Assembly: GCF_000350225.1 (NCBI RefSeq)
Contig: NW_005179222.1
Coordinates: 352,958-416,957, forward strand
Direction of reading: 5' to 3'
Source of the DNA: Chondrus crispus
Lineage: Eukaryota > Rhodophyta > Florideophyceae > Gigartinales > Gigartinaceae
DNA: 64,000 nucleotides
The notes beneath the pieces were generated by a model. That model was not told the origin of the DNA. It did no database searches and was given only the letters and a program-made list of their open reading frames with translations. Both the position numbers and the translations under genes were made by a program. Positions 41,892 to 50,440 of this stretch are shown here, one piece after another. Numbering within the stretch: position 1 is the stretch's first letter; each line of letters begins with the position of its first letter.

Positions 41892-43892
41892 TTATAAATC
41901 GAAGTCTTGGACTATGAATACATCGTCATCGTCTTCGACTTGACTCGTCTGGATTTCATCGTCACCGTCCACCACGCTCAGATCATCATTATCCTCGTGA
42001 TTTGAACCTGATCGGACCGGGGGATCGTGTACGGAGTTATACATATCCACGGACATCACCAGCTTCTCCTTCAAAATACTGGAGAGTTGCTGTGGAAGCT
42101 CACCCCGCCTTTCTCCCTGTTCTTCCGTCAAAAGTTCTGAATAGAGTGATCTCAGTCGCGACTGCCGTGAACCATTATGCTGATCCTGGCTATCCGCTTC
42201 GTGCAACATCTGCTCGTTTCCAGAAAATGCACCCCTCGACTCAATCACCTTCATCAGCATGACCTCCCGGAACAGGACAGCAGTCATGTAAATCACACGA
42301 AAGGATTCCTTAGATATTGAATGCAGGTCTTCATCACTGCCGCACCTGGTAAAAGCAACCAAGAACTTCAAGGCGACGTGCATGACATTGAGTCGGATAA
42401 CAATTTCTCGAGTCTCCTTCCTTCCATCCTTGTCTTTCGTCTCAACATCATACGTAGCGATGAATATGAAGGGTTCACTTTCAGAAAGCAGCTTCTTCCA
42501 CGCTATCCCATTCATGGGGTTCACCTCAGCGACCGACTTCATAGCAGTACGACAGGTTCCGTCTGGGATATCTTGGAGGTTCATGTGCGGGCGGGGTGGA
42601 TTCTCATACTGGAATGAGACTCCCACTTCACTTTGGAAAACATATGAGAAGTTTTGAAAGAAGGATTTCCGCCCAAGCTCCCTGGACTTGTTCAGAAACT
42701 GATTACCCATCTTGAAAACGCGGCGAACGATCTCAACCCTAATGTCTTCGTCTTTGATGAATCCAATTGGCTCATCTTCCCCCATCTTATCGCTTCGACG
42801 CCGAGCCACACGCCGGGCCTTCTTGATGGCCGTTGAAGCAAATTCTTCGTTGAAGAAAGACTCGACTGTGATCATTCTTATGTAGCCTGGCCTCAGCCAA
42901 AAAGGGTTCTCAGCAGTCTTCAGCTTCCCGCGGATGTTCGGATGTACCATTTCGAGTGACTTCGTCCCAATACTCGGGTTGTTCATTGCATTTGCAATCA
43001 AGCTCTTTCCCCAAGCCTTTCGCAGGACTAGATACTGACGGGCTTGCTTCGTACCCAGCAGCTCCTCGGTTTTCACCTCGCTTGGGTCCCTTTTCCACAA
43101 AAGGACCTCGACAAGTAAAAGTCCGAACCCCAACACTTCGGAACTATTGACGTCCAAGCGAAGCTTCTCAGATTGTGAGTCACGACTCCCACCTTCAAAA
43201 GATTCCTTCGCTTCCTTTCTCTGAGGAAGAATTCTCATGGTGCAATTTATCAGCGCTCTTGTTAAGATAATGCACATGAATTTGCCCCCAAATATGTCCT
43301 CCATAGGCCTGAGGAGGTCGATCAAAGAGGCCTTTTCGGCTGCTTTTCCCGTCTTCGGCAGTGCGGAATTCAGAAGAACAATGTTGACGGCGTCCTGGCA
43401 GCGTGATAACGTCCTCTCCAAAGTGGAGACACGAGAAGATACAGCTTTGCTTGCACCAAGAATTTCCCTCTTTTCAATGGCAAGCTGCTTCTCCAAACGA
43501 GCATGCAGTTCCCGCATGACTCGAAGTACTCCGTGGTTAGAGTCTTCCTCAAATTCTCGAGAGAAATTGGAGCCCCGTGGCTGACTCGGCAAGGAACCTG
43601 CCACGGACTCACGACGCGTGGGAACGATGACGTCTTCCACAACTTGAGTTTGGGCGACTTCGTCCATCTCTGCTGCACTACCCTGCACAATGTCGTCGAC
43701 GTCCTCGTCTGGCTCGCNNNNNNNNNNNNNGCTCGCGTCCATGGAGCTCGAACAACTGACGCTTCGCCCGTTTGCATTCTGGGTGTTCATCTTCCTCGCC
43801 TTGATCTCCATCCCCGAACAAACGGGAAAAGTCTTCACTCGGAGAGGAGCCGATGCCGCGCTTGCGCTTGCCCGAACGCGAATGTGCTGCAT
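41892..43892 (-). CDS. Unrecognised 666-residue coiled-coil protein
   Basis: An open frame from ATG 43892 to 41892; ATG 43811 is an alternative start. The first ~140 residues are low complexity and contain a 13-base sequencing gap. A coiled coil follows (LRVMRELHARLEKQLAIEKREILG through VSTLERTLSRCQDAV, written here as two parts). Then comes a long globular region with a basic patch (KKARRVARRRSDK) that could be a nuclear localisation signal, and a very acidic C-terminus (VEDDDDVFIVQDFDL). I do not recognise a family. There are no transposase or integrase motifs. The layout suggests a nuclear protein, by inference only. Convergent with the gene at 40650-41798. Confidence 0.62.
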   Translation of the reverse strand: MQHIRVRASASAASAPLRVKTFPVCSGMEIKARKMNTQNANGRSVSCSSSMDASXXXXXEPDEDVDDIVQGSAAEMDEVAQTQVVEDVIVPTRRESVAGSLPSQPRGSNFSREFEEDSNHGVLRVMRELHARLEKQLAIEKREILGASKAVSSRVSTLERTLSRCQDAVNIVLLNSALPKTGKAAEKASLIDLLRPMEDIFGGKFMCIILTRALINCTMRILPQRKEAKESFEGGSRDSQSEKLRLDVNSSEVLGFGLLLVEVLLWKRDPSEVKTEELLGTKQARQYLVLRKAWGKSLIANAMNNPSIGTKSLEMVHPNIRGKLKTAENPFWLRPGYIRMITVESFFNEEFASTAIKKARRVARRRSDKMGEDEPIGFIKDEDIRVEIVRRVFKMGNQFLNKSRELGRKSFFQNFSYVFQSEVGVSFQYENPPRPHMNLQDIPDGTCRTAMKSVAEVNPMNGIAWKKLLSESEPFIFIATYDVETKDKDGRKETREIVIRLNVMHVALKFLVAFTRCGSDEDLHSISKESFRVIYMTAVLFREVMLMKVIESRGAFSGNEQMLHEADSQDQHNGSRQSRLRSLYSELLTEEQGERRGELPQQLSSILKEKLVMSVDMYNSVHDPPVRSGSNHEDNDDLSVVDGDDEIQTSQVEDDDDVFIVQDFDL
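43718..43730. other. Assembly gap (13 N)
   Basis: Thirteen N inside the 666-residue gene, bounded on both sides by GCTCGC. The frame is open on both sides in the same phase only if the gap length is taken literally, which is fortuitous. The identical flanks suggest the contig ends may overlap or a short repeat was skipped. Confidence 0.98.
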
Positions 43893-43970
43893 CGGACGGG
43901 CCGTTTCCCTCACTTCGAACGGGAAGCGAGCACGTGTCAGATGGCGGACTGCCTCGGGGCTGTAGTATAA

Positions 43971-44210
43971 CCCCCCCTGGGGCTTTTTAGATTAGATCAA
44001 CAACGGATCCAATACTGTAGAGCCTCGGGCTCTACAGTACTACCGCGCGTGGCCACGTGTACCCCTCGGGTACAGGCCGCACGCGCATACACGTGTACTG
44101 TCAGCCACGATGGCTCACAGTATTACAGTACGGTCCGATCGGTACTACAGTAGACCACTACAGTGCTTCGGTACTGTAGTGTTATAGATTGTTTTGTATA
44201 TTAAATATGG
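43971..44210 (+). promoter_or_regulatory. Hairpin-rich block and TATA region at the 5' end of gypsy-2
   Basis: C7-TGG at 43971-43980 is followed by TTTTTAGATTAGATCAAC and a chain of inverted repeats: TACTGTAGAGCC-TCG-GGCTCTACAGTA (44013-44039), TGTACCC-CTC-GGGTACA (about 44058-44074), AGCCA-CGA-TGGCT (about 44103), and CACTACAGT...ACTGTAGTG (about 44157-44182). TATATTAAATA at 44197-44207 is a likely TATA box. A related block is at 55029-55200, so this may be the start of the gypsy-2 LTR. Confidence 0.5.
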
Positions 44211-44678
44211 AGCGGACCGGCGGCAGTGGAGAAGGACAAGCACGGACTTGTCACCCACCGACCGTCAAGGTCCGACTTCCCGCTTATTCTAAGGTAACGC
44301 TCGCTAATTACCTTATAAGCGGCACCGAGCGCGGGTTGAGGACGCGCGCGGTACGCCCACGAGCCGGCTCCGCCTCCGCCCGTCGGTACTGGATCGTTAC
44401 CCAGTACCGCGCCGGGGCGTCGAGGCGTCGAACCGCTCGCGCGTACCGGCGTCCTCCCCGTTCCCGCTCTACCACGCTACCCGGGCCCGCTGCCCAGTGC
44501 CGTTAGCTGGTGTCCCGCTTCAACCCCGTCTTCCCGATCGACAAGGGTCTCGGTCGAACTGCGCATACACCCCTATCGCTGGGGGTGTTTATGCTACAGT
44601 GGTCTCCCGACCTAGAAGACCCTGGAGTCCGATCTCCGAGAAGACTTCCGCTTCCCTCCGCGAACCGATCGCGTTGAG
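44211..44678 (+). other. Gypsy-2 5' region with candidate primer site
   Basis: G+C-rich and noncoding. TGGTGTCCCGCTTCAACC at 44508-44525 begins TGG, as expected of a site complementary to a tRNA 3' CCA end. I could not name the tRNA, and the preceding LTR end (CGTTAGC) is not canonical, so this is tentative. Gag starts at 44679. Confidence 0.35.
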
Positions 44679-47249
44679 ATGAGCCAAGAGTTTGAGCCCT
44701 CGATCCGCTTCGAAGCGGCGGATCTGAGTCCGGCCGCTGTGCAATCCCCATCCGCCCCGTCGGGTGACGGCGACGCAGGTCCTCGTGACCGCGAACCGTC
44801 GCTCGGATCCTCCGAGGAAAGAGCGGCGGCGATGTTCGAACGCATAGCCGAATACATCGAGGAAGTCCGTACTTCCCTTCGGATCGATGTATCGGACCAT
44901 GTATACACTCGATGTATGGCCGAACTCCGCTCCCTGCCTGAAGGGAGGTTCGATAGAGTGACGCAGTCCTTAGAGAATCTCCGAGCACTGATCGACGAGT
45001 TACACTCGCGGATAGTGCTCGTCGAAGACTCCCGTTTCGCCTCGCCCGGACCGTCCGGGCAAGGTCGCCCTGAGAGGCGGACCTCGGTGAGACGACCCGA
45101 GGACCGAACCTCTCTGACCGCAGAGCAATTGGGTGCGTTCGCACACCTCTCCGCTGAGCTCAACGCCACTCGTCGGCGTGCTCGTGACATGGAACGTACC
45201 ATGGCCGAAGGGCTACCCGGTGCCCCCTCGAGAGGGCCCGGCGGTACCGTATCTCCGAGCGCCGCCGCCCCCGAAGGTTGGCGTCCGACTAGTGCCGCTA
45301 CCAGTCAAACTGCAAAAGGAAGCCGTCCTCCGATGGGCGCGAACTTCGCGTCTGAGACCCAAGCCTTGCCGCCTATCGCCGGAAGTAGGCGGCAAGTGGA
45401 CCGCGTATCGTACGCGGACGAACAGGACCGTGGAGGAGCCGCCCGCGGATCCGGAGAACCAGTGTTCTCCGTTGATCCCCGCTGGTGCGGCTACCCGCCG
45501 GCGAGTTACGCCGAGCATCCAGGTCCGGTAGACGTCCGTACGCTACCGGTTACCTCCTTCGGCACGCTGGGTCCCGCTGAACCCGGGCTCGAGCCGGTAC
45601 ATACGATGATCCAAGAGTTCAGCGCCGTTGCTGACTACCGTATGTACCGCTTGGATAACACCTCGAGGCTCGTTACCTCGGGTGACGCGGGACGGATCGC
45701 GAAGTACGTCCAACGCTGTCGTGGGATCCGTCCCACGATGCGCAGCTTCGACGGTACCGACCCGATCCAGCTGCTGCCGTTCTTGAAGGATATACGAATC
45801 ACCTTCAACTAGCAACACCTGACCGAAGGTGTTGCGGTACGAGTCCTCGCGCACTTCCTCGAGCACGACGCGGAGCGCCTGTATACGAGTTATACGATGC
45901 GTGGCCTCCGCGCCGGCCAGCTCCACGACGACGTGAGCTGGCCAGGGCTCGTGAATCAATTCTTGAAACGCTACCTCACGGACGACGTGTTAGGTGAAGC
46001 GTACGACGCTGTCGCTACGGCGCGACAGCAATCGCATGAGACGGAAAGCACGTTTGCTGACCGACTGGAGACTGCCACGTTCCGATGCACGGCAGTCTTC
46101 ACCGAACAGTCCCTCGCGCACTACTTCGTGCGGGGACTTGCACCGGCAACTCGTGCCGCAGTATCCGAGACGGTGCAAAGGCTGCCAGGCAGTCGGAAGA
46201 CCGATCTTCCGACCATCCGCCGTATCGCCACGGCGGAAGGTACAACGTACCGCGCTCGGCGCGGTTTACCTCTGCCGGATCCGAAACCGGCAGGGAGGGC
46301 TGGCAGGACTACGAAGTCCGCCGCGACAAGTTCGCCCGCCTCGATCCTCCATATCGGGGAGGATGAGTGGCAGGCCGACCCTGTCCTCATTACGCAAGGA
46401 GCAGGGCTCGTGGGGGCACGAACCCCCTCACCGATGTCGAGCGGCACGACATCGAGTTACGCGACCGCGTTCGCGGCCACTCCGAGAGTGGCAAGGGGCA
46501 CGGACCCCCGCGTCGCCGAGCTCGATATCTCGAATCGAGATGCAGGAAGCGCCTCGCCCCGCGTGCCCCTCCTCACCGATGAGGAGGCGCGGCACGCGGC
46601 GACCTTTGCCTCAACGGACGGCAGCGCGTACGTGTGCTGGCTATGCCGTACGTACGGGCATGCCATGTACGCGTGCCCCTTCCTGTCGCCGGAACAACGA
46701 ATGTTCACGGCGTACAGGAACTACCGCTACCAGATGGAGACGCGCCCAGGGGCGCGTAATCTCCTCCGGCAAGCGGCGGGCGAGGGCCGTCCCCCGCGTC
46801 AAGGCTTCCCGAACCGATCGGGTGGGGGCGCACGCTTCGCCCCCCGTGGAGGCGGGTACCGTCGTAACGAAGTCGATCGTCGGGATCGACCCGCCTACCG
46901 CCAGGCGGACACAAGATACCCGCGCCAAGAGCAGAGAGGGGACCGAGACCGTTCTCGGTTACCCCAACAGGTACAAAATGCGATAATGTACCTGCAAGAC
47001 TGGGTAGAGGATCCCTACCCTCTACCCACGGAGGGTGACGAAGGCGAGCCGACTCGCTTCGTCCCCCATATCCTGCCACGACCGGACGCCGCAGGTCAAG
47101 GCCCGGAAGTACCGGAATACTTCGCCAGGGCCGCTGAGCCGCAGTGGGGGGATCGTCCCTACCCACGCGGACGGCTACCCGAAGAAGACCTGGCCGTCGA
47201 TAGCCAGGAGGTTAGCTCCGATAGCACAGGTAGTTCGAAAAAAGGGTAA
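44679..47249 (+). pseudogene. Ty3/gypsy-2 Gag, one in-frame TAG
   Basis: Starts ATGAGCCAAGAG and runs about 856 codons to 47249 in one frame, interrupted only by TAG at 45810-45812 (codon 378), followed by CAA. The order is: helical N-terminus with coiled-coil-like repeats, Pro/Gly-rich linker, retrotransposon gag core (FDGTDPIQLLPFL, then LVNQFLKRYL), and a perfect C-x2-C-x4-H-x4-C knuckle from 46635 (CWLCRTYGHAMYAC). An Arg/Gly-rich RNA-binding tail follows. The TAG falls in the gag core at a column where gypsy-1 has His. It is either a single disabling mutation or, less likely, a readthrough codon. The protein would build the particle and bind the RNA. Confidence 0.85.
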
Positions 47250-47389
47250 AGACGGTTACGTACACGCGGTCGCGTGAGCTGTCTTTTCTCCACGAACTAG
47301 ACCCGACCCCGCGTGCTCGCCAAGGACACGGGGGGTATTGTCCGATAATACATCCCCCGCTACCGGAGGCGAACAGGGGAGCTCCTGTA

Positions 47390-50300
47390 ATGCCGATACA
47401 GGAGCGAGCGCAAATCGAGGCCTCCGAAGGCCCGACGTTAGGAGCACAAGACACCGGGACAGCCGACGTCCCGGTGAGGCGTAACGAAGGCGACGGGGGC
47501 AACGACGACCGAAAAGATTCGGTCGAACCCCAGACTCCCGCGAGCCCAAGGTCGCCGGAGAAAGGTCCGTGTCGTACGGATTCGAGTAATCCGAGGGGCG
47601 TCACTGATCCGCCGACGCCCCAAGGAGGGGGGAGAAGGAAACTCAAGCGGGGCCAGCACCGAAATCGAAGGCCCCGGCGGAACGACCTCACCGATAAGGT
47701 CGCCCCGAAGGTTGTCGACGGCGTCATTTGCCTTATGACGTCGAAGATCTACAACGTCCTCGGCTCGATAGCCACAGAGGGAAATGCATTTAAACCCCGC
47801 ACGATCGCCGTTGATACGTGCTCGGGGTATAATCTGGTGAGGAAGGCCGACCTTCCCCCCGATTGGACGCGTTACGTCGTGCAGGACGCACCTCTGCCAC
47901 GATTGGCAGGCGCGAATAGCAACCCCCTCAAGCTTTCGGCCGTCGTCCGCCTGGCCGTGCGGTTGAGGAACACGGTGTTCCGAATTTCGTTCGTAGTCGC
48001 GGACCGGCTCGCCGTGCCAGTCCTCCTCGGCACGGCCTTCATCGATACGCACGTGCGATGTATCGACATCGAAGCTCAACGAATGGAGCTACGCCAAGGC
48101 GATTCTGTCGCCATCGTCGACGGAAAGGGGGAGTCGACTCCCCCTACCAGGCGACACGGACGACACACGGGTCGGCCGGACGTACGCCAGGAGGCCCCGC
48201 AGGCGATCCGAATCGCCCGCTGGGTTACCATCCCCGCGATGTCACAAGCCCGTGTGCGTGTGACAACCGCGGGGAGGGGCCTCGTGTTCCTGGAGCCCAA
48301 GCCCTCACTCCAACACCGACATGGAGTGAGGCTGACGAATGGCGTCGCGGAGGTCCTTCCGAATGAGACCTTCGACATCATCGTCGCTAATTTCTCACGA
48401 CGAGAAAAGCGGCTTCCGAAGCACACCGTCGTGGGATACGCGAAGCGCAACCCCCTCGCGATCCTCACTCCCGAACGTAAGGTCGCCGAGGGGATCGCAC
48501 ACGCGCTACACCTGACCGACGTGACCGATCAAGTCGGTGGGGTAGGAGTTGGCCGATCCAACTCCGACGATAAGACCACCGCCGGGGGCAGGGGGGTCGA
48601 CCCGGACGAACGGTCGCCTTTATGCCAACCGACGGCGAGAGGTACTGTACTCCCCGAGCAAAAGGATCCCGAAAATCTACCGATGGATTGGGAAAAAGAG
48701 ATCGACCTGTCATACATCGACGATGACAAGCTCCGTGGCCACGTACTCGAGATGCTCCGTAAGCACTCGAGTCTGTGGAGCGGTGCGCTTGGAACCATCC
48801 AAGCCACGGAGCACCGCATTCCCCTCGAACCAGGAACAAAACCGATTCGTTCTATGCCCTATCGGAAGGGCCCGGCCATGCGCGAAATGGTCGCGAAGGA
48901 GGTCAGCAAGATGTTGAACGCAGGGGTTATCGAACCCGCGAGCACCGAGTGGGCGTCCCCCGTGGTGCTCGTCCCGAAGAAAGACGGCTCTCTTCGGTTC
49001 TGTGTGGACTACCGGCGTCTCAACGCGAAGACGGCAGCGGATTCGTATCCACTGCCACGGATGGACGACTGCATCGACTCGTTAGGAGATGCAGCCGTCT
49101 TCACCACGTTGGACTGCAATTCCGGTTATTGGCAGATCCCGGTCGCTCCGGAAGACCGGGATAAGACCACGTTTACGACGCACATGGGCACGTTTCGCCA
49201 CTTGCGCATGCCGTTTGGGCTCAAAGGGGCACCGGCCACCTTTCAACGTGCGCTCAACATAATACTCTCTGGAGTCCGCTGGCAACTATGGCTCGTCTAT
49301 CTCGACGACGTGATCGTGTTCTCCCGTACGCACGGAGAACACGCGAGGCATCTCGATACCGTCTTGAGCTTACTGCGGAGTTCCGGTACCTCCCTTAAGC
49401 TCAAGAAGTGCAGCTTCTTCCGACCGAAGGTGCACTACCTGGGGCACGTCATCTCCCCAGGCAAGTTGAGCGTGGCTGATACGGCGGCCGACGCATTCAA
49501 GACGTTCACGTTCCCAAGGACGTTGACGCAAGTGCGCTCGTTCCTCGGGGCGTGTAACGTATACCGCCGATTCATTAAGGGGTTCGCTAAGATTGCGCGT
49601 CCTGTGACCGACATGACGCGCAAGGATTCGGATCCCGATTTCTATAACCCCACGGAGCTGCAACTTCAGGCGTTCGAGAACCTTAAGAAGTGCATGATCG
49701 CTTCGTCGATCCTGAGGTTGCCCCGGCACGGTCGTCCGTACATGATAGACACCGACGCGAGTGCCTACCAACTCGGCTGCACCTTACTTCAGGGGCACGA
49801 AGAGCCGAACGACTGGCGCCCCGTGGGGTATTGGTCGTACTCACTGTCCGATAGTGAGCGCAACTACAGCGCTACCGAACGCGAGTGCTTCGCCGTAGTG
49901 TGGGCCGTCCGCACACTACGGCCGTACGTAGAGGGCACGAAGTTCACCGTACGGACGGACCATGACGCCCTCCGATGGCTCATGTCACTCACGGAGAGTT
50001 CCGGAAGACTCACCCGGTGGCGGCTACGTCTGGCTGAATACGATTTCACCATTCAGTACCGCCCCGGACGCGTGCATCAGGTGCCCGATGCCCTGTCACG
50101 ACTCGTGTCGCCGAAGGTCGCCGATGACCCTCGCCCCACCGTCGAGGTGGATGACGACATCCCCACTTTCGACGGGGGCACGACAGTTCGAGACGTATCG
50201 AACGAGCTCGCGGACCACTCTTGTACCGTCAGTTGTGATCATCAGGCCGTCCATGTCTTCGTAACGACACGGAACCAAGCCGAAGCCCGAACAAGGTCGC

Positions 50301-50440
50301 GCGCACGGACGCGCGACGAACCGAGGGGCGACGACGAAGCCCCCGCTCTCCAAGGACCCAATTCGTTTTGGGAGGAGAACGACGAGTTCGACGCCGCCGA
50401 CATCCAGCGCGCGCGAAGACCCCGAGGCTGGCGTGCTTGA
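47390..50440 (+). CDS. Ty3/gypsy-2 Pol: protease, reverse transcriptase, RNase H
   Basis: 1016 residues in a different frame from gag, starting at ATG 47390. The aspartic protease region has D142-T-C-S-G and V-L-L-G-T-A-F-I-D. The Gly expected after D-T/S is Cys, which may disable it. RT shows VPKKDG, FCVDYRRLN, LDCNSGYWQ, MPFGLKGAPATFQR and YLDD at 637-640. The tether and RNase H follow (IDTDAS, ERECFAVVWA, RTDHDALRW, HQVPDALSR). It copies the element RNA to DNA in the particle. The frame closes at TGA 50438-50440 in a Ser/Arg/Asp-rich linker just before integrase, which continues in the +1 frame. It is the best-preserved gypsy pol here. Confidence 0.93.
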   Translation: MPIQERAQIEASEGPTLGAQDTGTADVPVRRNEGDGGNDDRKDSVEPQTPASPRSPEKGPCRTDSSNPRGVTDPPTPQGGGRRKLKRGQHRNRRPRRNDLTDKVAPKVVDGVICLMTSKIYNVLGSIATEGNAFKPRTIAVDTCSGYNLVRKADLPPDWTRYVVQDAPLPRLAGANSNPLKLSAVVRLAVRLRNTVFRISFVVADRLAVPVLLGTAFIDTHVRCIDIEAQRMELRQGDSVAIVDGKGESTPPTRRHGRHTGRPDVRQEAPQAIRIARWVTIPAMSQARVRVTTAGRGLVFLEPKPSLQHRHGVRLTNGVAEVLPNETFDIIVANFSRREKRLPKHTVVGYAKRNPLAILTPERKVAEGIAHALHLTDVTDQVGGVGVGRSNSDDKTTAGGRGVDPDERSPLCQPTARGTVLPEQKDPENLPMDWEKEIDLSYIDDDKLRGHVLEMLRKHSSLWSGALGTIQATEHRIPLEPGTKPIRSMPYRKGPAMREMVAKEVSKMLNAGVIEPASTEWASPVVLVPKKDGSLRFCVDYRRLNAKTAADSYPLPRMDDCIDSLGDAAVFTTLDCNSGYWQIPVAPEDRDKTTFTTHMGTFRHLRMPFGLKGAPATFQRALNIILSGVRWQLWLVYLDDVIVFSRTHGEHARHLDTVLSLLRSSGTSLKLKKCSFFRPKVHYLGHVISPGKLSVADTAADAFKTFTFPRTLTQVRSFLGACNVYRRFIKGFAKIARPVTDMTRKDSDPDFYNPTELQLQAFENLKKCMIASSILRLPRHGRPYMIDTDASAYQLGCTLLQGHEEPNDWRPVGYWSYSLSDSERNYSATERECFAVVWAVRTLRPYVEGTKFTVRTDHDALRWLMSLTESSGRLTRWRLRLAEYDFTIQYRPGRVHQVPDALSRLVSPKVADDPRPTVEVDDDIPTFDGGTTVRDVSNELADHSCTVSCDHQAVHVFVTTRNQAEARTRSRARTRDEPRGDDEAPALQGPNSFWEENDEFDAADIQRARRPRGWRA

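Noticed and set aside
45213-45518. Antisense frames within gypsy-2 gag and pol
   Set aside because: Shadows of the G+C-rich coding strand; the sense frames carry all recognisable motifs.
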